NCBI GenBank assembly: GCA_041576975.1
Contig: JBFGJY010000055.1
Location: forward strand, 1-16,962
Length of the DNA: 16,962 nucleotides
From: JBFGJY01 sp041576975
GTDB lineage: Bacteria > Pseudomonadota > Gammaproteobacteria > UBA4575
Reading direction: 5' to 3'
Within the stretch, counting starts at the first letter, position 1; each line of letters begins with the position of its first letter. This document shows positions 1 to 7,656 of this stretch, one piece after another. A model generated the notes under the pieces. The model was given only the letters and a program-made list of their open reading frames with translations. It was not told the DNA's origin and did no database searches. Made by a program: the position numbers and the translations under genes.

Positions 1-2
1 GC

Positions 3-134
3 TTCGCGCTGTACTCGTCTGTATATATTCCGGTCCGTGTTGTTGAGAAGTTCTGGTCGTTGCTGAGTGACGGCGATAAAGTCGGTGGTGGTTGCGAGAA
101 TATCGACAAGCTACGCAAGGCCGCAAAAAACTAA
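3..134 (+). CDS. C-terminal tail of an unrecognised protein (5' end outside window)
   Basis: Frame 3 is open from the window edge to a TAA at 132-134, giving 43 residues that begin FALYSSVYIPVRVV and end NIDKLRKAAKN. The other two plus frames hit stops at about 44 and 66. The tail looks soluble: a hydrophobic/aromatic stretch, a Gly-rich turn (VGGGC) and a basic helical end, with no membrane segment or motif I recognise. Base composition resembles the neighbouring G+C-richer sulfatase region. It faces the sulfatase remnant tail to tail. Because the upstream part is missing, the frame choice rests only on openness and plausible composition, and no function can be assigned. Confidence 0.4.
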   Translation, partial: FALYSSVYIPVRVVEKFWSLLSDGDKVGGGCENIDKLRKAAKN

Positions 135-155
135 ATCCCTGTCCAGGATAGGAAA

Positions 156-190
156 TAATGTTCAAGCGGCGAGGCACGTTTATAACATTA
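156..190. repeat. 7-bp inverted repeat between convergent genes
   Basis: TAATGTT at 156-162 is the exact reverse complement of AACATTA at 184-190, with a 21-base spacer. It lies between the end of the partial plus-strand gene and the end of the sulfatase remnant. It could be a weak transcription-end structure, but the stem is AT-rich, the loop is long and there is no T-run on either side. Chance occurrence is quite possible. Confidence 0.2.
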
Positions 191-200
191 GCTCGAGGCG

Positions 201-828
201 TTAGTGATGAAAATTAGCGCCTTTTGTTCTCGGTGTATATGACGGTCGCGAAGCGAAGTGCTGTACGGCCGCACTCATGTCTTTCAAAAGCATCTCTGCC
301 ATATCGCGGGTAACCGGGCCAGAACGGATCGGACATCGCGTCCAGGTGATAAAGGTAACCAAAGAACTCATCAAAACCGCGGTTAGTTGGCAAAAACTCG
401 TTCTGGTCACCCAAATGGTTCTTGCCGAACTGTCCGGTTGCATAGCCCATATCCCTAAGGATGGTGGCGATCGTAGGAGCTTGAGCCGGAAGTCCAATAG
501 TAGAGCCTGACTGGCCAACGGTGGTCATGCCGGTGCGCATGGGTATTTGGCCAGTAATAAAATTCGCACGGCCCGCCGTGCAACTTGCCTCGGCAAAGTA
601 GTCGGTGAACATCATGCCTTACGCGGCCAGCTTGTCGATGTTCGGCGTCTTGCCAGACATCATGCCGCGGTGATAGGCACCGATATTGAACCAGCCAATA
701 TCGTCTCCCATAATGACCACGATGTTGGGTTTGTCACTCGCGGCATAGAGTGGAGCCGTAATAATTACCAGACCAAGAACTACTAGTGGTAATACAAATC
801 TGTTTTTTCTTTTATTTCGTTGTGCCAT
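201..828 (-). pseudogene. Arylsulfatase remnant (nonsense codon, frameshift, truncated)
   Basis: The N-terminal third of a type I arylsulfatase is readable, with a hydrophobic secretion signal (about residues 10-29, ending PLYAAS). It has the metal-binding GDD in PNIVVIMGDDIGW (residues 35-47) and the catalytic-Cys signature SCTAGR. In that signature the Cys becomes formylglycine in active members. Three lesions are visible. An in-frame TAA at 619-621 follows DKLAA, where relatives carry Glu before GMMFTDY, so one base change explains it. The frame then shifts at about 303-306, just after PFWPGYPR. Finally, only about 205 residues are covered, against roughly 500 or more in intact relatives. 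The last 30 residues in the shifted frame (ending RPSYTPRTKGANFHH) could be the original C-terminus joined after a large internal deletion, but that is inference. ATG at 826-828 is preferred over the TTG at 834. The adjacent upstream gene on the same strand is an intact outer-membrane barrel. Confidence 0.85.
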
Positions 829-1001
829 TTTCAAATTCTCTTGTTTTATAAATTTCTTAGTGTGTTTTTTAAAACCAATACTATGAGCTTCATCGTGGCA
901 TCATAACGAGCAAACACATTGATGTATTTGTCGACTTCATTTTCGTTTCTCTTCTTATATATAGCCATCTCTTCTTAATATTTCCAATCAACTATGCAGA
1001 A

Positions 1002-1016
1002 GCGCTTGGCAAGCGC
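1002..1016 (-). terminator. Short GC hairpin downstream of the barrel gene
   Basis: GCGCTT (1002-1007) and AAGCGC (1011-1016) form a six-pair stem with a GGC triloop about 30 bases past the stop codon of the outer-membrane barrel gene. It is suitably placed for transcription termination or mRNA 3'-end protection. There is no convincing T-run after it on the minus strand, so intrinsic termination is uncertain. The remainder of 835-1045 holds no recognisable gene. Confidence 0.25.
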
Positions 1017-1045
1017 AATATATTGCCTCGGCTCCATTAGCCTCT

Positions 1046-1801
1046 TTAAAATGGAAACTTCACACCCAGGTATGGCCCATTGAGATTAGCATCGTCGATT
1101 TTTCTGCCATTAATTTTATAGTCGAGACGACGATACCCCATGACGGCATCGACTTTCTTAAATTGATAGTTCAGCCCTGCCTTTGCCTGCCACGTGAAAT
1201 CGGTATCTCCGGTACCCCCGTCCAGGTAGTGGGACAGATACCATTTATCAGAAAGGTCTGCCTTGCCTCTCACCCCAATGATGCCGTCCCATGAGCGCGT
1301 GTCGGGTGTCGCCTTAATTTTAAAAGGGCCAATTTGAAACTTGAGAGAAGTATCCAGCCATAAATAGCGGGTGCCTACCAGCAGGTCGAGATTGAACCGG
1401 TCCGTCTCCAACACGGTGTACCCACCCCCGGCCGTCACCAGCCATGTCTGCACCCTTGCGTCATAAGAGGTTCGAATGGGAAAACCAATTAGGTCTGCCG
1501 TGCCTTGTTCGTCATCGGATACATTTATATAGATGAAATCTGCCAGCAGCGACCACTTGCCTTTGCGCGCACCCAAGGTGGTCATAAAGCCAAAATCGAG
1601 GTGATCGATGATATCACTAAAACCAATTTCAATACTGTCCCCTCGAGTAGGTCTTACGTCTACGGATGCGCCCCACAAGTACACCTCTCCGCCAAATTGC
1701 CATTTATCAGAATTTTCTGAATCTGCAGCAATAACGGGCAAGGCCAGCACTAGCAGTAGGGCGCTTATAATTAGTCCGCGTGTAACTCGAAGATAAGACA
1801 T
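1046..1801 (-). CDS. Small outer-membrane beta-barrel protein
   Basis: This 251-residue protein has a clear type I signal peptide (basic start, hydrophobic core at about 8-22, cleavage after VIA). It then shows alternating amphipathic strands rich in Tyr/Trp/Gly and ends in GVKFPF, the terminal aromatic residue expected of barrels inserted by the BAM machinery. The size suits an 8- to 10-strand barrel. The family looks like the uncharacterised barrels related to the OMP_b-brl group; substrate and role are unknown. The start is well supported: AGGAG lies 9 bases before ATG at 1799-1801. The sulfatase remnant follows on the same strand after 217 bases, so the two may once have been expressed together, and the barrel might have served sulfated-compound uptake (inference). 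The gene is G+C-richer than those to the right. Confidence 0.8.
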   Translation of the reverse strand: MSYLRVTRGLIISALLLVLALPVIAADSENSDKWQFGGEVYLWGASVDVRPTRGDSIEIGFSDIIDHLDFGFMTTLGARKGKWSLLADFIYINVSDDEQGTADLIGFPIRTSYDARVQTWLVTAGGGYTVLETDRFNLDLLVGTRYLWLDTSLKFQIGPFKIKATPDTRSWDGIIGVRGKADLSDKWYLSHYLDGGTGDTDFTWQAKAGLNYQFKKVDAVMGYRRLDYKINGRKIDDANLNGPYLGVKFPF

Positions 1802-2362
1802 GTCTTTTTTCTCCTTTTTAATATCTTAGGAAATGGTCCTATTAAAAGAATAGTGTAGCCGAGGAGATTCCCTGCGGGGTCAGCATACCGTCTTTGAGGG
1901 AGATCGATTGTGCAATCTGCGCAAACAACTACGCAATGTGCTTTCCCTTTGCAGCGTCTTGATTATCAGAAATTGCTGATGAGACGGCAACAATAAATAT
2001 AGTAATTATAAGTTATATAAGGAATAGTTTCATGATTAGTGTTTATATTTGTTATTGTAAAATAATAGTACAGTTTATTAATAAAGAACGGAACACTAAG
2101 TATAATTGCTATTCGTCATTACTTATGCATAAAAGTGCCTAACGAATGGTATTTATATAAGTTGATATGCTAAACGTAACCTTAGGTTAATGATATTAAA
2201 TTGACTTTCAAAGAGTTAAAAAATCTATTTTGTATATATTGTATCAAAAAATATCAGTAAAGTTACGTTACGTAATCAAAACATATCTTGATTCAGCTTA
2301 AATAGAAAGAGTTCTTTTTTCGGAATTAAGAATAAAAATAATTTCTGGATACTCAAAATAAA
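1802..2362. other. Gene-free AT-rich spacer between divergent genes
   Basis: About 560 bases separate the minus-strand barrel gene from the plus-strand octaheme cytochrome. I see no credible ORF, tRNA or structured RNA here. Composition falls sharply: the first ~120 bases resemble the G+C-richer left region, while from about 1980 the sequence is dominated by A/T. The stretch must contain the promoters of both flanking genes. It may also mark the edge of an acquired segment, although no direct repeats, IS ends or integrase are visible. Confidence 0.5.
2201..2229 (+). promoter_or_regulatory. Candidate sigma70-type promoter for the octaheme cytochrome gene
   Basis: TTGACT (2201-2206, 5 of 6 consensus bases) is followed after 17 bases by TCTATT (2224-2229, 4 of 6). 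It lies about 130 bases before the cytochrome start. In such AT-rich DNA similar matches are expected by chance, so this is only the best-looking candidate. Confidence 0.25.
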
Positions 2363-4645
2363 ATGCATGCCAGACGTTCTATTCTTCTGAGAGGAAGAAT
2401 TGCTTTACTTATTTTAGCAAGCTTATTGGCCTACAGTATAAATACTGTGGCAATGGGCAGTGAATTTGTGGGTGGCGAGGTATGCGCATCCTGTCATCAA
2501 CAGCAGTTCCAAGACTGGCATGATTCGCATCACGACTTGGCCATGCAAGAGGCAACACCTGAGACGGTACTGGGAAATTTTGATAATCAGGCATTCAAAT
2601 ATTTTGATGTTACATCTACATTCTTAACAAAAGATAAAAAGTTTTTTGTCAGTACAGATAGTGCCGATGGCAAAGTGGCAGAATTTGAAATTAGATATGT
2701 ATTTGGTGTATATCCTTTACAACAATATCTCATCGAATTTCCGAATGGCCGCTATCAAAGCTTAGGGATTGCCTGGGATACGCGCTTAAAAGAAGAAGGC
2801 GGGCAACGCTGGTTTCATTTGTATCCTAATGAGCAAATAACACATGACGATCCACTGCACTGGACAGGGATCAATCAAAATTGGAATTACATGTGTGCAG
2901 AATGTCATTCAACCAATCTTAATAAAAATTTTATTCAAGAAAAAAATCAGTATCAAACGACTTGGTCAGAAATAGATGTCTCTTGTGAAGCATGTCATGG
3001 TTCAGGCAAGGAGCATTCAGCCTGGGCGCAGCAAGAAAACGGTAAGCAAAAAATTACTGATAATGGTTTGCGTGTAAATTTAAATAATTCTGCAACTTGG
3101 ATTATTAATCCAAAAACGGGTTTAGCTTCGCGTTCACCACCTAGAGAGTCACATTTAGAAATTGAAACTTGCGCGCGTTGTCATGCGCGTCGCAGTATGC
3201 AATGGAATGAGTACGTGCATGGCAGGCCGTTACTCGATACCCATGTACCTGCCACATTAGATGACACACTTTATTACTCAGATGGGCAAATTAATGATGA
3301 GGTGTATGTGTATGGTTCATTTTTACAAAGCAAAATGTATCAACAAGGCGTTACATGCACGGATTGTCACGACCCGCATACTTTGAAACTCAAAGCAGAG
3401 GGAAATCAGCTTTGTAATTCGTGTCATCTAGCCACTAAATTTGATACGCCTAAGCATCACCTTCATAAAGCGGAGAGCGAAGCAACAAAATGTACTGCAT
3501 GTCATATGCCAAAGAAAAACTATATGGTGATTGATGCCAGAGGCGACCATAGTTTTCGCATCCCACGACCCGATCTTTCTATAAAACTTGGTGTACCGAA
3601 TGCATGTACACAATGTCATAAAAATGAAAATGCTGAATGGGCCACTGCTGCAATTCAAAAATGGGTTCCAACAAGTCCACGGCGAAAAGAGATGCATTAT
3701 GGTGAAGTGTTGTTTGCAGGTCGCAGGGGTAGTATAGATGCCAATCAATTATTGATTGATCTTGCAAACAATTCATCACAGCCCGCGATTGTCCGAGCTA
3801 CTACTGCTTCAATGCTACAGGGCTATTTAAATCCATACACGCTCACTGCCATTAATGATCAACTGCATAATGAGGACGCGATAGTAAGATTTTCTAGCAT
3901 AAGTGCAGTAGAAGGTTTGCCACCTCAAGTAAAAATTAAGTTGCTCAAGCACCTATTACTAGATGATCTGCGCATGCTGCGAATTGAGGCTGCAAGGGCG
4001 CTAGCCGATTCGCGTGAACATATTACAGATGCAAACTTAAAAGCACAGCTTAATCAAGCCCAAGAAGAATATATTGCAGCGCAACATGTGAATGCAGAAC
4101 GCCCCGAGGCCCATGCGAACTTAGGAACGTTGTATGCAAGGTTGCAGATGACTGATCAAGCTCAACGAGAATATGAGCAAGCCATTGCAATAGATCCTGC
4201 ATTTATTCCGGCGTATATCAATCTAGCCGATCTTTATCGTGCACGTAATTTAGATGATGAAGCAAAGCGCTATTTAAAAACTGCAATCGAGAAACGTCCG
4301 GAAGCAGCTTCTGCACACCACAGTCTTGGGCTGTTATACGTGCGCCAAAATAAAATAAATGAAGCATTATCTTCCTTGAAAAAGGCTGTAGAGTTAGAAC
4401 CACAAAACACGCGCTATACATATGTCTATGCAGTGGCGTTAGAGTCAACTGGCAAGACTGAACAAGCAATTGAGGTATTAACACAAGCGCACGAACAACG
4501 CTCGGCTGATCGTGATGTACTATATGCTTTAATCTCATATCACCAAAAGTCTGGGAATATTGAGAAAGCAAAGCGTTATACTAAAGTTCTTATAGAGGTT
4601 TCTCCATGGGACCAAAATGCGCAGGCATTGTTAGAAAAGTTATAG
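2363..4645 (+). CDS. Secreted octaheme cytochrome c with HEAT-like and TPR repeats
   Basis: The protein has 760 residues. A signal peptide (hydrophobic core about 13-30) exports it to the periplasm, where c-type hemes are attached. Eight CxxCH sites are visible, starting at residues 41, 178, 208, 270, 332, 351, 377 and 415. The first is followed by a DWHDSHHDLAM segment typical of cytochrome c554-like domains, and extra His residues could be distal ligands. Residues about 470-555 look like HEAT-type helical repeats (IVRFSSISAVEGL, LRIEAARALADS). Residues about 582-760 are at least four TPRs (for example AHANLGTLYARLQMTDQA). The likely role is periplasmic electron transfer or small-molecule redox chemistry, with the repeat domain docking a partner; the substrate cannot be read from sequence. 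There is no CxxCK site of the NrfA type. The gene stands alone, with no quinol dehydrogenase or heme-maturation gene beside it. The ATG is chosen because it includes the signal peptide; no clear Shine-Dalgarno is present. Confidence 0.85.
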   Translation: MHARRSILLRGRIALLILASLLAYSINTVAMGSEFVGGEVCASCHQQQFQDWHDSHHDLAMQEATPETVLGNFDNQAFKYFDVTSTFLTKDKKFFVSTDSADGKVAEFEIRYVFGVYPLQQYLIEFPNGRYQSLGIAWDTRLKEEGGQRWFHLYPNEQITHDDPLHWTGINQNWNYMCAECHSTNLNKNFIQEKNQYQTTWSEIDVSCEACHGSGKEHSAWAQQENGKQKITDNGLRVNLNNSATWIINPKTGLASRSPPRESHLEIETCARCHARRSMQWNEYVHGRPLLDTHVPATLDDTLYYSDGQINDEVYVYGSFLQSKMYQQGVTCTDCHDPHTLKLKAEGNQLCNSCHLATKFDTPKHHLHKAESEATKCTACHMPKKNYMVIDARGDHSFRIPRPDLSIKLGVPNACTQCHKNENAEWATAAIQKWVPTSPRRKEMHYGEVLFAGRRGSIDANQLLIDLANNSSQPAIVRATTASMLQGYLNPYTLTAINDQLHNEDAIVRFSSISAVEGLPPQVKIKLLKHLLLDDLRMLRIEAARALADSREHITDANLKAQLNQAQEEYIAAQHVNAERPEAHANLGTLYARLQMTDQAQREYEQAIAIDPAFIPAYINLADLYRARNLDDEAKRYLKTAIEKRPEAASAHHSLGLLYVRQNKINEALSSLKKAVELEPQNTRYTYVYAVALESTGKTEQAIEVLTQAHEQRSADRDVLYALISYHQKSGNIEKAKRYTKVLIEVSPWDQNAQALLEKL

Positions 4646-4660
4646 TGTAAAAAAAGCCCG

Positions 4661-5236
4661 CTATTTAGAAGTTTTAGGTTCAACTGGAAATGTAGCAAAC
4701 GCTTGGTCAATAAGTGTTTTAACACGCTGCTGGCGTATTTCATCATCGGTCATCTCTAATATCGCCAAGTCTTCTACTGTGTTTTTCCAGATCGGTTTAT
4801 AAGTTTTACGGTCACGGATAGAAATTAATAATTTTCCCTGTTCAACATCCGTTGCTTGTTCTTCGTTTTCTTTAAGTTCTGGCTCTTCTGCATATAGCTC
4901 TTCAATGTCTGACTGTGATGCGGTGTCGCCAAGTAATATGGTGTAATTTAGAACATATTTGCTATTGGCATTACCTTCACTGAGATTGATACCATAGGTT
5001 TTTAATTTTTGTGATATCGCTTCATCAAGCTGTTTTTGAACTGTGCTGTCTCTAAAACGAGGCGCATCAAAAAAATACTTTCTCCCCCACGATACTCCCG
5101 CAGTTTTGATGTTACTTAGTTCTGTTTCTTCTGCAAAAAGAGGAGCCGGCACAAATGCGCTTACAAACAAAGTTATAGCAGTCAAAAGTGTAATTCTAAC
5201 GGATTGTGGATATTTTAAAGGTACTTCAGGCTGCAT
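4661..5236 (-). CDS. Secreted DUF4136-like protein
   Basis: This 191-residue protein has a signal peptide (core about 14-35, ending PLFAEE) and no lipobox cysteine, so it is probably soluble in the periplasm. Most DUF4136 relatives that I know are lipoproteins. The layout matches DUF4136: a YFFDAPRF segment, then a helix (LDEAISQKLKTYGI), a strand (YVLNYTI), then GKLLISIRDRKTYKPIW, and a final helix ending FATFP. A Glu-rich insert (about residues 115-130) separates the halves. The function of the family is unknown. It converges on the octaheme cytochrome gene with 15 bases between stop codons, and no complete terminator hairpin is visible there. It diverges from the ion-channel gene. No Shine-Dalgarno is evident at the ATG, but the encoded signal peptide supports this start. 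Confidence 0.6.
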   Translation of the reverse strand: MQPEVPLKYPQSVRITLLTAITLFVSAFVPAPLFAEETELSNIKTAGVSWGRKYFFDAPRFRDSTVQKQLDEAISQKLKTYGINLSEGNANSKYVLNYTILLGDTASQSDIEELYAEEPELKENEEQATDVEQGKLLISIRDRKTYKPIWKNTVEDLAILEMTDDEIRQQRVKTLIDQAFATFPVEPKTSK

Positions 5237-5264
5237 AATATAAAAGTGTACGAATGATGATGAT

Positions 5265-5277
5265 GCTATAGTATAGC
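5265..5277 (-). promoter_or_regulatory. 13-bp palindrome overlapping a candidate -10 box
   Basis: GCTATA (5265-5270) and TATAGC (5272-5277) are perfect inverted arms around one base. Read on the minus strand, the centre contains TATACT (5270-5275, 5 of 6 matches to the sigma70 -10 box), about 34 bases before the ATG of the DUF4136-like gene. No good -35 box accompanies it. A regulator site overlapping the promoter is possible; AT-rich chance is the alternative. Confidence 0.25.
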
Positions 5278-5466
5278 TAAGTCATAAAGAATTCTAACCT
5301 ATATTATTTTAAAGGTATTATAAGTATATTAACAATAGCGAAATATTATAGATAAATTAGGGTAGCACATATTCATTTTAAATTGTTTGTGTAGCAAATC
5401 GCGATTACGTGCCAACGATTGTTTTCTTCGATAAAAAATCAAAACTAAATAATTCTATACAGTTTC

Positions 5467-6177
5467 ATGCAAGCGCTATTAAAAATTACACGCAGACATC
5501 AGTTTACGATGTTGCTAGTTGTCTTGTTACTCAACATTCTGCTGTTACCTGCATTTATGAGCTTGAGTAGCGAGCATTTTCCAAATATTGGTTTGATTGT
5601 TGCCTCTGCACTGTTCACTTTATTAATGCTAACTGCGATTGTTGTAACGAGTACTAATCGGCTAATAATCATTTTAGCAATCTCTTTAATCTTGCCAGAC
5701 TTGATTTTACTTTGGGCAAGACATGAGTTACTAGAGAATGAGTGGCGATTTATACTTAGAAATTCATTAGATGTGGCGATTCTAAGTTTAGTTACGATTT
5801 CAATATTAAAATATATATTTTCAGCCAAAATAGTATCCTTTGATTATATCAATGCAGCACTATGTGTGTATTTAATCCTGGGGATACTTTGGGTTTCACT
5901 TTATTCCATAGCCGAAAGTATTCAACCAGGATCCTTTCACTTACCGGATGATGGTTTAGTTGATTTCATTGGACAGTCTGCCGATGCAGACACATTTGTA
6001 CGCAGAATCTATTTTAGCTTTGTCACCTTATTGACGTTAGGCTATGGTGATATGGTTCCTATCAACTCAATCGCACGCTTGTTGGCAATTATGGAAGCTT
6101 TAATTGGGCAGATATTTTTGGTGGTACTTGTGGCGCGACTCGTTGGTATACAAGTCTCGCAATCATTAGAAAAATAA
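5467..6177 (+). CDS. Potassium-type ion channel with TLGYGD pore
   Basis: A 236-residue inner-membrane protein. The signature is the selectivity filter TLGYGD at residues 190-195, preceded by a pore helix (FVRRIYFSFVTLL) and followed by the last transmembrane helix (about 202-228), as in the Ion_trans_2 fold. The N-terminal part holds about four further hydrophobic helices (about 12-32, 41-61, 64-84, 100-118) before the outer pore helix at 127-148. The total resembles a six-helix channel, but I see no regular Arg ladder of a voltage sensor. There is no cytoplasmic RCK or cyclic-nucleotide domain: only about nine residues follow the last helix. It likely conducts K+ or a related cation; gating is unknown. 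The porin gene begins 20 bases after its stop, suggesting co-transcription. No Shine-Dalgarno is clear at the ATG. Confidence 0.8.
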   Translation: MQALLKITRRHQFTMLLVVLLLNILLLPAFMSLSSEHFPNIGLIVASALFTLLMLTAIVVTSTNRLIIILAISLILPDLILLWARHELLENEWRFILRNSLDVAILSLVTISILKYIFSAKIVSFDYINAALCVYLILGILWVSLYSIAESIQPGSFHLPDDGLVDFIGQSADADTFVRRIYFSFVTLLTLGYGDMVPINSIARLLAIMEALIGQIFLVVLVARLVGIQVSQSLEK

Positions 6178-6197
6178 ACTAAATAAAATTTTGCAAA

Positions 6198-7610
6198 ATG
6201 TTGAAGAGAGTCTATTGCATTTTTGTGATGATTGTATGGCGCAATTCTCCCGTACTTTTATTGAGCTTAGTAATCGTAATTGTTTTAAGCAAACCAGTTG
6301 TACAAGCAGCTGAATACACACGGGCCGAAGACGTAGCCCCTGCATCTGTCAAAGATGACAAAGATCAGTTTGCACTTGGGTTAAAAGAAAAGATTCTTTT
6401 GTTTCCAAAACTTGGTGATTGGATAAAAGAACTTCCAGAATTTTGGAGTGAATCAAGCTTAACACCACATTTTCGCGCTTATAGTTTATCTCGGCGTTTC
6501 AGCGATGATGAAGATCCAGATGCTATCGCCTTGGGGGGTGAATTACGTTTTTTGTCTGGGAAGGTTAAAGATGTTTTCCAAGTTGGTGCAAGCTATTACA
6601 TCTCCGACAGGATCCATTATGATGGAGATGGGACTTTGCTGTTGGGTCCAGGTGGCAGTGATATTAACGTTTTAGGCCAACTGTACCTAGAGGCGCAGTT
6701 TAAAGGTTTTAGTCTGAAACTCTATCGTCAATCATTTAATTTACCGTACTTAAATAGGAACGATAGCCGCATGATACCTATTACACATGAAGCTTATATG
6801 TTAAGTCGATCTGATGACACAATTGATTTTATCGCAGGTCAGGTTACGGACATCAAGCGTCGCGATGCAGAGAGCTTTATCAGAATGGGGAAAGCTGCAG
6901 GGGTAGGTGACCCTGATCGAGGTGGGCGGTTAGGGGATTTTGATTCCAGTGAGAACGATAGTGATCGAGGTACGTCCATGGCTGGGTTTCGTTATCATTT
7001 AGGAGACAATAGCTCTATTGGCGCAATTAATTATTTTACCTGGGACACCTTCAATATATTTTATAGTGAATTTAACTTTCTTAAGAAATGGAATGAGGAA
7101 ATTGTTTCTAGGTTTTCTGGGCAATTCACAAATCAAGCTAGTGTTGGTGACGATTTAATTGGTGAGTTTGATACCAATCAATATGGGGTGCGGGTTAGAA
7201 CGAGCTATAAAGACGCGATTCTCAGTTTGGCTGCAACCAACACCGGTACTGGCGCTGCGATACAAAGCCCCTTTGGAGGTAGACCAAGCTATCTTTCATT
7301 GATGCGTCAAGATTTTGATCGCGCCAATGAAATAGGATTTTTAGTAGGCCTCTCTTATGATTTCTCTCGCTTAGGTCTACCAGGCTTAAGCGCATTTTCC
7401 AATTTTGCTTGGGGCAATAACGCGGAAGACTCAAACACCAAGGAAAACTTACCTGATGCTACCGAATATGATTTTACCGTGGATTATCGCCCAAAAATGG
7501 GTGCACTAAGCGGAGTTTGGCTACGGATGCGATACGCGTATGTTGATTTTGAGGGTGGTGAAAATACAGAAGAAACAAGAGTAATTTTAAATTATGAATT
7601 ACCGTTTTGA
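6198..7610 (+). CDS. OprD-family outer-membrane porin
   Basis: The 470-residue precursor has a signal peptide (core about 18-30, cleavage near VVQA/AEY). Several OprD-family hallmarks appear in order: HFRAYSLSRRF (91-101), ALGGELRFLSG (111-121), VGASYYISDRI (129-139), then PYLNRNDSRMIP (183-194) and an AGQVTDIKRRD segment (213-223). The chain ends VILNYELPF with a terminal Phe, as expected for an 18-strand barrel substrate channel. OprD relatives pass basic amino acids, carboxylates or aromatic acids; nothing in the sequence fixes the substrate here. It directly follows the ion-channel gene on the same strand with a 20-base gap, so the two probably form an operon. The long N-terminus before the signal core means a later start (for example Met11) is possible. 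No Shine-Dalgarno supports either choice. Confidence 0.85.
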   Translation: MLKRVYCIFVMIVWRNSPVLLLSLVIVIVLSKPVVQAAEYTRAEDVAPASVKDDKDQFALGLKEKILLFPKLGDWIKELPEFWSESSLTPHFRAYSLSRRFSDDEDPDAIALGGELRFLSGKVKDVFQVGASYYISDRIHYDGDGTLLLGPGGSDINVLGQLYLEAQFKGFSLKLYRQSFNLPYLNRNDSRMIPITHEAYMLSRSDDTIDFIAGQVTDIKRRDAESFIRMGKAAGVGDPDRGGRLGDFDSSENDSDRGTSMAGFRYHLGDNSSIGAINYFTWDTFNIFYSEFNFLKKWNEEIVSRFSGQFTNQASVGDDLIGEFDTNQYGVRVRTSYKDAILSLAATNTGTGAAIQSPFGGRPSYLSLMRQDFDRANEIGFLVGLSYDFSRLGLPGLSAFSNFAWGNNAEDSNTKENLPDATEYDFTVDYRPKMGALSGVWLRMRYAYVDFEGGENTEETRVILNYELPF

Positions 7611-7620
7611 CCAAAGAATA

Positions 7621-7656
7621 TTTACATCAACCACTTTGAGACAACATTGATGTAAA
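7621..7656 (+). terminator. Perfect 10-bp inverted repeat just after the porin gene
   Basis: TTTACATCAA (7621-7630) and TTGATGTAAA (7647-7656) are exact reverse complements around a 16-base loop, starting 10 bases after the porin stop codon. The position suits a transcription terminator or 3'-end stabiliser for the channel-porin unit. The stem has only three G/C pairs and is followed by AATTAATGG rather than a T-run, so Rho-independent termination is doubtful. A binding site for a dimeric regulator is an alternative. Confidence 0.35.

Noticed and set aside
135..215. Possible integron attC site after the partial ORF (short gap, inverted arms, GCGTTAGTG near the end)
   Set aside because: The terminal GTTAGTG does not fit GTTRRRY, and no matching RYYYAAC-type box lies at the other end. 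No integrase or further cassettes are present.
547..786. Plus-strand ORF of 79 codons opposite the sulfatase remnant
   Set aside because: It is a shadow frame: the minus strand carries recognisable sulfatase motifs through the whole stretch.
3428..3779. Minus-strand ORFs inside the octaheme cytochrome gene
   Set aside because: The plus strand encodes conserved CxxCH motifs here. The antisense frames have no motif, ribosome site or plausible composition.
4646..4665. AAAAAAAGCCCGC after the cytochrome gene as an intrinsic terminator
   Set aside because: Only one arm of a typical GC hairpin is present; no complementary GCGGGC follows.
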